From positions 1 to 47,217 of the forward strand of contig PFWU01000030.1 in NCBI GenBank assembly GCA_002791295.1: 47,217 bases of DNA, in the 5' to 3' direction. Positions 28,793 through 37,604 of the stretch are shown one piece after another (the stretch's first letter is position 1; each line of letters begins with the position of its first letter). Made by a program: the position numbers and the translations under genes. This DNA comes from Candidatus Uhrbacteria bacterium CG_4_9_14_3_um_filter_50_9. GTDB taxonomy: Bacteria; Patescibacteriota; Patescibacteriia; UBA9934; GWF2-40-263. The notes beneath the pieces were generated by a model. It did not search any database. It worked only from the letters and a program-made list of their open reading frames with translations, and was not told the origin of the DNA.

Positions 28793-29272
28793 ATGTTATC
28801 AATCCGACTTTCACGTGTAGGAAAAAAGAAGGCCCCTGTCTACCGAGTTGTTGTGATGCCAAAGCATCGCGACCCATGGGCCAACAATGTAGAGATTCTT
28901 GGTCACTACAACCCACGTAAGACCCCCAGCGAACTGGTCTTAAAGGTAGATCGCGTCAAGTACTGGCTCAGCCAAGGAGCTGAAGCGACCAACACTGTCT
29001 GGAACCTCTTTGTAGACGAAAAGATCGTTGAAGGAGAAAAGCGCGGGGCAACCCACATCTCTCAAAAGCGCACCGGCAAGATGGAAGCGAAGGCTGCTGA
29101 AGCAAAGGAAAAAGAAACCGCTCTTAAGGCAAAGGCTGAGGCAGAGAAGGTAAAAGCTGCTGAAGAAAAAGCAGCTGCTGAAGCGGCGGCTGCACCTGAA
29201 GAAGCTCCTGCCGCAGAAGCTCCCGCTGAGGAAGCAAAGGAAGAACCTGCTCCTGAGGAAAAGACAGAATAA
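28793..29272 (+). CDS. rpsP: 30S ribosomal protein bS16
   Basis: The N-terminal 80 residues are a typical bS16 (MLSIRLSRVGKKKAPVYRVV, then RDPWANNVEILGHYNP). The last 75 or so residues are an Ala/Glu/Lys-rich, probably helical extension that roughly doubles the usual length of about 80-90 residues. bS16 stabilises the 30S platform; the tail is of unknown role. Elsewhere rpsP commonly heads an operon with khpA, rimM and trmD; here khpA and trmD are about 4-6 kb away on the other strand. Confidence 0.95.
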   Translation: MLSIRLSRVGKKKAPVYRVVVMPKHRDPWANNVEILGHYNPRKTPSELVLKVDRVKYWLSQGAEATNTVWNLFVDEKIVEGEKRGATHISQKRTGKMEAKAAEAKEKETALKAKAEAEKVKAAEEKAAAEAAAAPEEAPAAEAPAEEAKEEPAPEEKTE

Positions 29273-29280
29273 CGTTCATC

Positions 29281-29308
29281 AAAAAATCCCCCGAGGGGGA
29301 TTTTTTTT
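29281..29308. terminator. bidirectional terminator between rpsP and the coiled-coil gene
   Basis: AAAAAATCCCCC/GGGGGATTTTTTTT with a two-base loop; it serves both convergent genes. Confidence 0.85.
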
Positions 29309-30602
29309 ACTCTTCTGACAATGATGCTCTGATGGCTTCAACGTCTTTTTTAGCTTGCTCGTAGAGTGGATGATCAACATCCTGAGTAAGAGCCTCGAGC
29401 ATCTGTTGGACTCGCTCTGACTCACCCTTAAGCTCCGCCCAATTCTGGTGTCTGTAACCACCATTCCCATAGTACTGAGCATCATGTCTAGTATTAAGGT
29501 ACGTCTCGACTGACGAACGAAGATCCTTACTCAATATCTCAAACTTTTTTAGTGTCTCTTGTCTCTTTGTGTATTCTATCAACCTCTTCTGGGCTTCATT
29601 ATAGTTTCGACGTTGCTCCTCCAGCCAATCTTTTTGACTCCTTACATGTCTTTCTGTGTCAGAAACAATGCGGTCTAATCGATTCTCTTCTCGTGCCCAC
29701 GTCTCTACAGCACCGTTCCGCAGCCATAGAACATTTGTTGGTTTTGTCTTTGCGTGTGCATCGCGCTCATTTGTTACCTGCTGTAAGTGTTCATCTAATT
29801 GTTGGTCCACTTTTTTCTCTAAAATATCGTCAATGCTAAAGTCAAGTTTTGGGCCCTGAATATCCAGAGCAACCTTAAAGGGTCGAGTGGCGATATCAAG
29901 AATCCTCTCTGCATCTGTCAACGCCCTCTCTATATCACGAGAAGAGCCGATCCGTTTTGACATCGTACCCACCCAATCATCCACACTGTACATTTGCGAT
30001 TGATAGTCTCTATCTCCTCTTTCTAAGGAACCTATGTCATATGGCTGTAGTTTGGGAGCTGTTGGAATGGAAACCTCCTCCGCCAGTGCAAGTATGCCTT
30101 CTGTTCTTTGCTGGATCTGTGACTTCGCCTCATCCCGGCTATTTTCCAGTTCTTCAAGCTTCTGATCATTTTCAGCTTTTTTCTGTTCAACGCTTTCTTG
30201 ATATTCACGAACAATATCGCGCAGTAACTCTGCAGAACCATCAACATCTCCATGCAATAAGATATGCTCTACAGCCAACATACTCGCACGCACGTTCACC
30301 TCCCCTAACATTGCTTCCACTCGTTTAATACGGCCTTGCAGCTCACGAACACCTTCCTCGCTTTTTTCGATGAGTGCGTCCGTCACCGGCTGTGTGTCTG
30401 CCATCCTACGTAAAACACCTAGCCGGAGCCGTGCTGTATCCAACTCCAAAGAATAACCATCGATTTCTTGTTTGATCGAATCGTATTGTTTTAACTCCTT
30501 TTCAATATCCCCTTTTTTTTCTAAACGCTTACGAACAGGCTCTTTTACTCTTCCAAGTGCCTCTCCTCTTCCCTCCGGTATATACTTTAATATATCAGAC
30601 AT
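29307..30602 (-). CDS. cytoplasmic coiled-coil protein, 431 aa
   Basis: Long helical, charged segments with heptad patterns dominate (about residues 30-170 and 300-420), interrupted by a less regular part around 180-260. There is no signal peptide, membrane helix or nucleotide-binding motif. I do not recognise a family; relatives of this kind are common as hypothetical proteins in Patescibacteria. The start at 30602 follows AT-rich promoter-like sequence and shares a divergent promoter region with the 55-aa gene at 30672. Confidence 0.75.
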   Translation of the reverse strand: MSDILKYIPEGRGEALGRVKEPVRKRLEKKGDIEKELKQYDSIKQEIDGYSLELDTARLRLGVLRRMADTQPVTDALIEKSEEGVRELQGRIKRVEAMLGEVNVRASMLAVEHILLHGDVDGSAELLRDIVREYQESVEQKKAENDQKLEELENSRDEAKSQIQQRTEGILALAEEVSIPTAPKLQPYDIGSLERGDRDYQSQMYSVDDWVGTMSKRIGSSRDIERALTDAERILDIATRPFKVALDIQGPKLDFSIDDILEKKVDQQLDEHLQQVTNERDAHAKTKPTNVLWLRNGAVETWAREENRLDRIVSDTERHVRSQKDWLEEQRRNYNEAQKRLIEYTKRQETLKKFEILSKDLRSSVETYLNTRHDAQYYGNGGYRHQNWAELKGESERVQQMLEALTQDVDHPLYEQAKKDVEAIRASLSEE

Positions 30603-30623
30603 AGAATAAATACTGTGTTATAA

Positions 30624-30651
30624 TTGCTTTAAAGATAACATATTCTATAAC
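30624..30651 (+). promoter_or_regulatory. promoter of the 55-aa gene and rlmN
   Basis: TTGCTT (30624-30629), 16 bases, TATAAC (30646-30651). The minus strand of the same region carries TATAAC and TATTTATTC boxes for the divergent coiled-coil gene. Confidence 0.5.
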
Positions 30652-30671
30652 AAGATAAAAATCTGAAATCT

Positions 30672-30839
30672 ATGCTGAAGAAAAATCAAACCATTTCAAA
30701 AGCTACCATCAACACACACACAAAAGAACTTCAAAATCTCCTAGGTGACATCAAAAAGGAGCTGACCTCCTTGCAAAAGAGCAAAACATCTCTTTTGGCA
30801 AACATCACAAAACTTGAAAAACAAATGAAAAGCGAGTAA
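30672..30839 (+). CDS. small coiled-coil protein, 55 aa
   Basis: ATG 30672 opens a 55-codon frame encoding a Lys/Thr/Leu-rich helix with heptad spacing (LQNLLGDIKKELTSLQKSK) and ending at TAA. A promoter lies about 20 bases upstream, and a hairpin with a short T tract lies between it and rlmN. No family is recognised. Its composition matches the core genes. Confidence 0.55.
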   Translation: MLKKNQTISKATINTHTKELQNLLGDIKKELTSLQKSKTSLLANITKLEKQMKSE

Positions 30840-30840
30840 T

Positions 30841-30866
30841 AATCAGGAGCATGTCTCCTGATTTTC
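30841..30866 (+). terminator. hairpin before rlmN, possible weak terminator
   Basis: AATCAGGAG/CTCCTGATT with a five-base loop and TTTC, ending two bases before the rlmN ATG. It could reduce read-through into rlmN. Confidence 0.5.
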
Positions 30867-30867
30867 T

Positions 30868-31905
30868 ATGTCACAGCCAACACGCAAACAACAATTTGAA
30901 TCGCTCTTTCCAAAAGAGCCATCATTCCGCTTCAAGCAAATCCAGAAGGGACTTTTTTCTGATGCAGAAAGCTGGAAGGACCTCACCAGTCTCCCCGCAC
31001 AGATGCGTGAGTCACTTGAAGCGATCCCTTGGATGTCTGTTCGCAAAGAGCAGGTGCTGATAAGTGGAAACGGCGATACCCATAAAGCCTTGTTGATGGT
31101 TGAGGGTGAAAAAGAAATCGAAACCGTCCTCATGAAGAATCCTCGTGGGTCATGGACGATCTGTGTGTCTTCACAAATTGGCTGTGCGATGCGCTGTGGA
31201 TTTTGTGCCACCGGAAAGATGGGTCTCACCCGAAGTTTGATTGCTGACGAGATCATCGACCAATATCGTTTCTGGCAGGAGTACCTCACCGCACACCCTG
31301 AGCTTTCTCAACACATTAGCAACATCGTCTTCATGGGCATGGGTGAGCCGCTCGCCAACTACGAAAACGTCCGAGAGACGCTCAACACTATCTTGGAATA
31401 TACAGATATCGGAAGAACACGCATGACCGTTTCAACGGTTGGAGTCCTCCCCCGCCTTGAGCAAATCCTGACCGATGACCAGTGGCCGCATGTGCGTCTG
31501 GCTGTTTCCCTGCACAGTGCAGTTGCGAGCACTCGAAAGCAAATCGTTCCAACCTCCTACGATGAATTCCTTCCAAAGCTGGAGGCGTGGTGCCATGCGT
31601 ATTTAGAAAAATTTGGAAACCGCCGACACCATCTCACATTTGAATACGTGATGCTTAAAGGAGTAAACGATACCCCTCTGCATGCGCAGGCGCTTGCGAA
31701 ATTTGTAAAACGAATTGGAAAAGTGCGCGTGAACCTCATCCCTTACAACCTGACCGGCGTCGAGTTTGAATGCAGTACCCCAAAGGCCATCGAAGCATTC
31801 GTCAAACATCTCAAGTCAAACGGTGTTACCACTACCACTCGCAAAACCATGGGCGATGACATCGCCGCTGCGTGCGGACAATTGATTGTGCTCAAGAAAC
31901 AATGA
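30868..31905 (+). CDS. rlmN: dual-specificity 23S/tRNA adenine-C2 methyltransferase RlmN
   Basis: The 345-residue radical-SAM enzyme has the cluster-binding motif CAMRCGFC and the downstream GMGEPLANYENV and HSA-type motifs. The C-terminal Cys in DIAAACGQL is needed for the mechanism. RlmN methylates A2503 of 23S rRNA and A37 of some tRNAs using two SAM molecules. There is no SD before ATG 30868; the hairpin at 30841-30866 lies directly upstream. Confidence 0.95.
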   Translation: MSQPTRKQQFESLFPKEPSFRFKQIQKGLFSDAESWKDLTSLPAQMRESLEAIPWMSVRKEQVLISGNGDTHKALLMVEGEKEIETVLMKNPRGSWTICVSSQIGCAMRCGFCATGKMGLTRSLIADEIIDQYRFWQEYLTAHPELSQHISNIVFMGMGEPLANYENVRETLNTILEYTDIGRTRMTVSTVGVLPRLEQILTDDQWPHVRLAVSLHSAVASTRKQIVPTSYDEFLPKLEAWCHAYLEKFGNRRHHLTFEYVMLKGVNDTPLHAQALAKFVKRIGKVRVNLIPYNLTGVEFECSTPKAIEAFVKHLKSNGVTTTTRKTMGDDIAAACGQLIVLKKQ

Positions 31906-31912
31906 ATTCAAT

Positions 31913-31941
31913 TTGACAATCCCATCGAGACTGGCTAGAGT
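31913..31941 (+). promoter_or_regulatory. promoter of the SAM-riboswitch transcript
   Basis: TTGACA (31913-31918), 17 bases, TAGAGT (31936-31941); predicted start about 31948. Confidence 0.75.
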
Positions 31942-31960
31942 GGTTTTACAATTGAAGAAA

Positions 31961-32064
31961 CGTATAAAGAGTGCAGCGAGGGATCTAGCCCAATGACCTG
32001 CCCGCAACCTTTCGAGCAATCGAAACAGGTGCGAAATCTAGCCCCATTGTGGGAAAGATGCCGA
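31961..32064 (+). ncRNA. SAM-I (S-box) riboswitch aptamer
   Basis: The order and spacing of S-box consensus blocks are present: AAAGAG and GCGAGGGA at the 5' side, TAGCCC and ATGA, then CCCGCAACC. A variable hairpin (TTTCG/CGAAA) follows, then CAGGTGCGAAATCTAGCCCC, and finally GGGAAAGATG. These align nearly block for block with the well-known Bacillus yitJ leader. P1 looks short and I could not define all its pairs. The aptamer is followed by a terminator whose 5' arm (CTTTCC) can instead pair with GGAAAG of the aptamer 3' strand, the usual OFF-switch logic: SAM binding favours termination. Confidence 0.85.
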
Positions 32065-32080
32065 GTCCATTTTTTGTTGG

Positions 32081-32116
32081 GCGCCTTTCCATGATGGGAA
32101 GGCGTCTCTTTTTTTG
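32081..32116 (+). terminator. riboswitch expression-platform terminator
   Basis: GCGCCTTTCC pairs with GGGAAGGCGT across a five-base loop and is followed by CTC and T8. It is mutually exclusive with an antiterminator formed by GGAAAG at 32052-32057. Confidence 0.8.
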
Positions 32117-32140
32117 CATGCATATTCATAAGGAGTCCAC

Positions 32141-32608
32141 ATGATCCTCTTCCAGCCCTGCCCGTACCACTTCCCCGATCTCTGGAAGGCCGAGCAACTG
32201 GCCATGCCTGAGATCACACCCGCACACCTTCAAGCCGTCAAAAAAATCTATCGACTTCCAGAAGATGGTGATGAGGGGGCCGACATGTACTTCGCTCGGC
32301 CCTCTGTCCTCGCTGAGGCCTACGCCAGGCTCCAGTTCCAGGATGCGCACGGATTCCTCGTCGAGGATAACCGCCTGATCCTCATTGATGGGACGGTGTG
32401 GGTCATCGAAAGTCTGTGCGACCTACGTTTTGCTCAAGAGCGCGACGAGTCCATCCAGCTCTTCGAGGAATGCTTCCAGCGAGCACGGACGTTCGCGCTT
32501 CCAGAAGAAACTCCCAGGCGCGGCTTCCCAAGCGGAATGGCGCACGGCGACATGCGTCGCACGCTGTGCCGTCCCTGTGCGCAGGACACCTGGCCGCCGA
32601 GCAAGTAA
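32141..32608 (+). CDS. SAM-riboswitch-controlled hypothetical protein, 155 aa
   Basis: First gene after the S-box leader; SD AAGGAG lies seven bases before the ATG. The protein is soluble with a helical N-terminal part (PDLWKAEQLAMPEITPAHLQ), a strand-rich centre (NRLILIDGTVWVIESL) and a basic, Pro-rich C-terminus containing two Cys (LCRPC). It matches no methionine or SAM metabolism family that I know. Riboswitch control implies a role tied to SAM or methionine status. The gene is GC-rich and resembles the accessory population. Confidence 0.7.
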   Translation: MILFQPCPYHFPDLWKAEQLAMPEITPAHLQAVKKIYRLPEDGDEGADMYFARPSVLAEAYARLQFQDAHGFLVEDNRLILIDGTVWVIESLCDLRFAQERDESIQLFEECFQRARTFALPEETPRRGFPSGMAHGDMRRTLCRPCAQDTWPPSK

Positions 32609-32688
32609 AACACTGGTCGTGAACACGCCACGACCCTTTCCTTCACCTTACGACATTCCGTCGTGATGTGAAGCCGAAGGAGATCCCC

Positions 32689-33135
32689 ATGGCCATCGTT
32701 GCTGAACAACGTCACGCAATCGAAACGCTGCTCGAGAGCATTCCCACGGACGTTCTGAACCACTGCCGATCCCTCAAGGGTAAGACCCTGCGTGAGATCA
32801 CGTCACCCGAGGGACTTCCTCTCCGCTTCCTCGGTGTGAGCCGAGGCATCGGGCACAACTCAGCTCGACGTGAGTCGGTTGGCGTCTTCGCCATCGACCG
32901 AGGCCATTCCCACGCACGGAAGATCGAGATCCCCGCAGAGGAGATCCAGCTGTGCGAGGCCTTCGTGCTCGTACGTGATGCCGAGGCCAGGGAGCGTAGC
33001 GGTCACATCCTCGAGTCTTCGGCCTTGCAGGCTGTGCAGCTTCTCGACGTCGTCCGCTTTGGTGACCGGCAGGAGGCGGGCATTGTCTCGTTCGAGCTGG
33101 TGCCGAACCACGTCGAGCTCTACGTCGCCTGCTAG
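32689..33135 (+). CDS. hypothetical protein downstream of the riboswitch gene, 148 aa
   Basis: SD AAGGAG lies seven bases before ATG 32689. The protein has an N-terminal helical part, a basic loop (FLGVSRGIGHNSARRESVG), a helix and a C-terminal strand (GIVSFELVPNHVELYVA). No family is recognised. It follows the riboswitch gene by 80 bases that include GGTCGTG/CACGACC and ACGAC/GTCGT hairpins, so it may be co-transcribed or partly insulated. Confidence 0.65.
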   Translation: MAIVAEQRHAIETLLESIPTDVLNHCRSLKGKTLREITSPEGLPLRFLGVSRGIGHNSARRESVGVFAIDRGHSHARKIEIPAEEIQLCEAFVLVRDAEARERSGHILESSALQAVQLLDVVRFGDRQEAGIVSFELVPNHVELYVAC

Positions 33136-33146
33136 AAACAGTGGGT

Positions 33147-33202
33147 AAAAAAACGACCCTACCCACCTTCGCCGAGGCTTCGGCGGGCAAGCACGAGGGT
33201 CG
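33147..33202 (-). terminator. terminator of the khpA-pyrD-trmD unit
   Basis: CGACCCT/AGGGTCG encloses a CGCCGA/TCGGCG hairpin and is followed by T7 on the minus strand. It may also end the plus-strand gene. Confidence 0.7.
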
Positions 33203-33220
33203 CTCTATACCTCCTTCATA

Positions 33221-33241
33221 GCCCTTCGATAAACTCAGGGC
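33221..33241. repeat. REP-like palindrome
   Basis: GCCCT...AGGGC around TTCGATAAACTC resembles the short palindrome of the CCCTTCGACAAGCTCAGGG type found dispersed in many genomes. It overlaps the end of trmD and supplies its TGA stop (33235-33237). Confidence 0.6.
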
Positions 33242-33912
33242 AACAGGGGGTATTTCTTTTTGGATTGTTTCTCTCGCCACTCGGCGATTTTTTTATGATC
33301 ACCACTGAGCAGCACCTCAGGCACCTTCCACCCATTGTATTCATCCGGCTTGGTGTATTGAGGGTGCTCGAGATATCCCTCTTCACTGTGTGACTCTGTT
33401 TCAAGCGAGGGATCCTGTACCACACCAGGGACCATGCGTGCGATCGCATCGATCATGACCAAGGAAGGAAGCTCGCCACCAGTCAGAACGTAGTTCCCGA
33501 TCGAGAGGGACTCGTCGGCAATGTGATCCACCACACGCTGGTCGATCCCCTCATAGCGCCCGCACAAAAAAATCAATTGATCATATCCAGCTAATCGCTC
33601 GGCATCACGCTGGGTAAAAGGTTTTCCACTCGCAGCCGTCACAATGACCCGTGTTTTCTTAAATCGCTTCTTGATTTTTTTCACTGCGCGATCAAACGGT
33701 TCAACCTTCATAACCATTCCAGCCCCACCTCCATAAGGGGTGTCGTCAACCGTGTGATGTTTATCGTTTGTATGCCGGCGCAGATCGTGACCTTTAATCG
33801 AGATCAGCTTCTTTTTTTGCGCACGACCAAGAATCGAAGCCTTTGCATAAGGACCAATGACCTCAGGAAAAATGGTCACGACATCAAAGTGTGTTCCTCT
33901 GTTTCCAAACAT
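33235..33912 (-). CDS. trmD: tRNA (guanine37-N1)-methyltransferase
   Basis: The 225-residue SPOUT-family enzyme carries the TrmD motifs YGGGAGMVM, FLCGRYEGIDQRV and GNYVLTGGELPSL, and the EYNGWKVPEVLLSGDH linker. It methylates G37 of tRNAs reading CNN codons, using SAM, and prevents +1 frameshifting. The start is two bases after the pyrD stop, so translation is coupled. The last codons (YPLLP) and the stop lie in and beside the REP-like palindrome, suggesting that the original C-terminus may have been altered. Confidence 0.95.
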   Translation of the reverse strand: MFGNRGTHFDVVTIFPEVIGPYAKASILGRAQKKKLISIKGHDLRRHTNDKHHTVDDTPYGGGAGMVMKVEPFDRAVKKIKKRFKKTRVIVTAASGKPFTQRDAERLAGYDQLIFLCGRYEGIDQRVVDHIADESLSIGNYVLTGGELPSLVMIDAIARMVPGVVQDPSLETESHSEEGYLEHPQYTKPDEYNGWKVPEVLLSGDHKKIAEWREKQSKKKYPLLP

Positions 33913-33914
33913 AG

Positions 33915-35024
33915 TTATCTGTGCGCACTCCCAATCGCTTCGGTGATCGAATCGAATCCGTCGCGCGTTAGTAATTTCACGAGACCTTTATTAATCTCCC
34001 CAATGAGCTGTGGCCCCTCAAAAATCATTCCCGTGGCAAGCTGCACAAGTGAGGCGCCGGCACAAATCTTCTCATACGCATCTTCCGCACTAAAGATCCC
34101 TCCTACCCCAACGATAACATACCGACCCTGTGTTGAACGGTACGCATGACGAATCAACTCTGTGGAGGCCTGTTTTGTGGGTGCTCCACTTATGCCACCA
34201 GCACCAGCTTGCACAAGCTCTGTCTGGTCAATTTCTTTGCGAGAACGTTCCTTTGTGAGGTTAGAAAGAATCAAACCATCAACTTGATGTAGATCAATGA
34301 CCTCGCAGAGCGCATCGAGTTGCTTTGTTGTAAGGTCAACAGGCAGTTTAAGAAATAGCGGCTTTGTCAGCTGTAGCTGATCTACCCGTGAGAGCAATCG
34401 TTCAAGAAGATCTGGATCTACAAATGTTTCTCCACCATAGGCATTCGGGCAACTGACGTTGATAACAATGAAATCACCCGTCTGACTCAACACCTTAAGT
34501 GATTGAATATAGTCATTAATTCCTTCATTCACCCCCACAGATGCGGCGTCATTGGTCTTTGCTACACTGATCCCTATGGGAATCTCAAATGATTGATCAC
34601 GAAGTCGGCGTTGAATCTGATCTGCGCCATCGTTTTTCAGTCCGTAATAAACAACGAGTCCTTTGCTCTTTGGCAGTCGCCAGAGGCGCGGCTTTGGATT
34701 CCCCTCGCAAGGACGTGCCGTCACTGAACCCACCACTTCAAAACCAAACCCCACAGATGGAATCACTTGTGTCAGCTCTGCATTCTTATCAAACCCCGCT
34801 GTGAGCCCAACGGGATTCTTAAAACGGATTCCACAGACGGTTTGCTCGAGCATGGGGTGACGATAGACCATCAAGGTTGAGAGACAGGTTCGTCCCGCAT
34901 GAAACCGTCCTAACCGATGCCCCAAACGACACATCTGGTCGTGCACCATTTCTGGATCACGACGGAAAAACCACGGCTTCAGGAAGTGCTGATAAACAAA
35001 ACGTTGTGTTCTTGTTGCAAACAT
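33915..35024 (-). CDS. pyrD: dihydroorotate dehydrogenase, class-2-like with a Cys active base
   Basis: The length (369 aa) and N-terminal segment (YQHFLKPWFFRRDPEMVHDQ) match the membrane-associated, quinone-dependent class 2 family, as do NPVGLTAGFDKNAE, GSVTARPCEGNPKPRLWRL and YYGLKNDGAD. The catalytic base position is Cys192 in NVSCPN, whereas class 2 normally has Ser (NxSSPN) and class 1 has Cys. The enzyme oxidises dihydroorotate to orotate with FMN. The gene forms a tight unit with trmD; pyrB is also in this window but the other pyrimidine genes are not. Confidence 0.9.
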   Translation of the reverse strand: MFATRTQRFVYQHFLKPWFFRRDPEMVHDQMCRLGHRLGRFHAGRTCLSTLMVYRHPMLEQTVCGIRFKNPVGLTAGFDKNAELTQVIPSVGFGFEVVGSVTARPCEGNPKPRLWRLPKSKGLVVYYGLKNDGADQIQRRLRDQSFEIPIGISVAKTNDAASVGVNEGINDYIQSLKVLSQTGDFIVINVSCPNAYGGETFVDPDLLERLLSRVDQLQLTKPLFLKLPVDLTTKQLDALCEVIDLHQVDGLILSNLTKERSRKEIDQTELVQAGAGGISGAPTKQASTELIRHAYRSTQGRYVIVGVGGIFSAEDAYEKICAGASLVQLATGMIFEGPQLIGEINKGLVKLLTRDGFDSITEAIGSAHR

Positions 35025-35029
35025 AAAAT

Positions 35030-35060
35030 AAAACCGACCACCATCATGGTAGCCGGTTTT
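35030..35060 (-). terminator. terminator between khpA and pyrD
   Basis: AAAACCG/CGGTTTT with an internal ACCA/TGGT helix and a T-rich tract on the minus strand; probably partial, given the same-strand genes. Confidence 0.6.
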
Positions 35061-35077
35061 AATTGTTTGATCTAGCT

Positions 35078-35422
35078 TTAGATCCCGAGGTCATCTACAG
35101 ACGTGTCGTCGCTTCCGCCGAAGTCGTTGCTTCCTCCCATGTCATCTTCACGACGTGGGCGGCGAGAACCTTCTGGCTCATAGATCTTGAGGTTGACGCG
35201 AGCATTTTCCTTCGCACCAACAATCTTGAGCAATGTACGGACAGCGCGAGCCGTCTGACCCTGTCGACCGATCACATAACCCATATCTTCTGGGTTGATG
35301 TGGAGAGTAATGAGGACACCGCGTTCGTCAACGATACGCTCAGTGCGCACGTCATCTGGATTGTTGACAATCCCACGAACAATGTACTCAACAAACTCCT
35401 GATCGAATTCTTTGTCAGCCAT
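35078..35422 (-). CDS. khpA: KH-domain RNA-binding protein KhpA
   Basis: From ATG 35422 (MADKEFDQEFVEYIVRGIV) the protein is 114 residues: a single KH domain with the GxxG loop in VIGRQGQTARAVRTLL, followed by an acidic, Gly/Asp-rich tail (SRRPRREDDMGGSNDFGGS) longer than in most KhpA proteins. KhpA, with KhpB/Jag, binds RNA and affects cell elongation and division in Firmicutes. Family members usually sit between rpsP and trmD; here the link to trmD survives with pyrD inserted. Confidence 0.88.
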   Translation of the reverse strand: MADKEFDQEFVEYIVRGIVNNPDDVRTERIVDERGVLITLHINPEDMGYVIGRQGQTARAVRTLLKIVGAKENARVNLKIYEPEGSRRPRREDDMGGSNDFGGSDDTSVDDLGI

Positions 35423-35591
35423 AGCTGTTGCATCGATTGTTATCAAATCAAGTGTCGTAACCCCCCGGACTCCTGTCGACCTAGGCGGCATGGTGCCTAC
35501 TCAGGCAGAGGATATTGAACGTTTAAATATTAGCAAAAAATAGCCTTCTGTCAATCTACACACCCTATCCCCAATGGCTATGCCGATGCCC

Positions 35592-35620
35592 TTGACACTA
35601 TTTCCCACCTTTATTACAAT
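35592..35620 (+). promoter_or_regulatory. 16S rRNA promoter
   Basis: TTGACA (35592-35597), 17 bases, TACAAT (35615-35620), the best consensus promoter in the window, about 205 bases before mature 16S. Confidence 0.8.
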
Positions 35621-35755
35621 GCCGCCGCAAGTTACAAACAGATTCTAGTTGTTTTCAAAGGCTCTCCTGAGGGCAACCTCACGAGGGTTTTAAAATGTAG
35701 CAGGCAAAGATCATTCACAACTGAATATCTCCAAATTATACAGTTTATCTACTGT

Positions 35756-35775
35756 GTGATTGTAACGTTTATTCC
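35756..35775 (+). other. 5' strand of the pre-16S processing stem
   Basis: Pairs with 37415-37434 over 20 positions with two G-U pairs and one mismatch (GTGATTGTAACG opposite CGTTGCAATCAC), enclosing the 16S gene. This is the expected RNase III substrate. Confidence 0.65.
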
Positions 35776-35825
35776 AAACGACACATTTGATATGTGTCAC
35801 AGCAGAGTCTAGAAACATCTAGATT

Positions 35826-37323
<1,498 letters not shown>

Positions 37324-37414
37324 TAGGGAATATATTCAGTCTATGACTGAACAAGATCCTAGGTCGAGGTCAATCACTGATTGATCGGAACAATGTATTT
37401 GTGAGAATACACCC

Positions 37415-37434
37415 GGGATAACCGTTGCAATCAC
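37415..37434 (+). other. 3' strand of the pre-16S processing stem
   Basis: Complementary partner of 35756-35775; see that entry. Its presence shows that the precursor is processed without 23S. Confidence 0.65.
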
Positions 37435-37466
37435 TTAGTAGAAAAACGATTTGGAGAAATCAGTTC

Positions 37467-37496
37467 AAAAACATCTGCCTCACGGCGGGTGTTTTT
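37467..37496 (+). terminator. terminator of the 16S unit
   Basis: ACATCTGCC/GGCGGGTGT with a TCAC loop, flanked by A and T5 runs, about 145 bases after mature 16S. Confidence 0.8.
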
Positions 37497-37498
37497 GG

Positions 37499-37527
37499 TT
37501 GACATTCAATGTTTTCTATTCTAGAGT
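37499..37527 (+). promoter_or_regulatory. promoter of the 134-aa gene
   Basis: TTGACA (37499-37504), 17 bases, TAGAGT (37522-37527). Confidence 0.75.
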
Positions 37528-37556
37528 TCCGCTTCATCTTCACAAAGGAGGATGCG

Positions 37557-37604
37557 ATGAAACTCATCAAACAACAGGAGGCATCATGCCCTTCATTGAA
37601 GTGA
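37557..37604 (+). CDS. possible 15-codon upstream ORF (MKLIKQQEASCPSLK)
   Basis: SD AAAGGAGG precedes ATG 37557; the 15-codon frame ends at TGA inside the next gene, whose own SD (AGGAGG) lies within it. This geometry suggests translational coupling or a regulatory leader peptide. Confidence 0.4.
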   Translation: MKLIKQQEASCPSLK

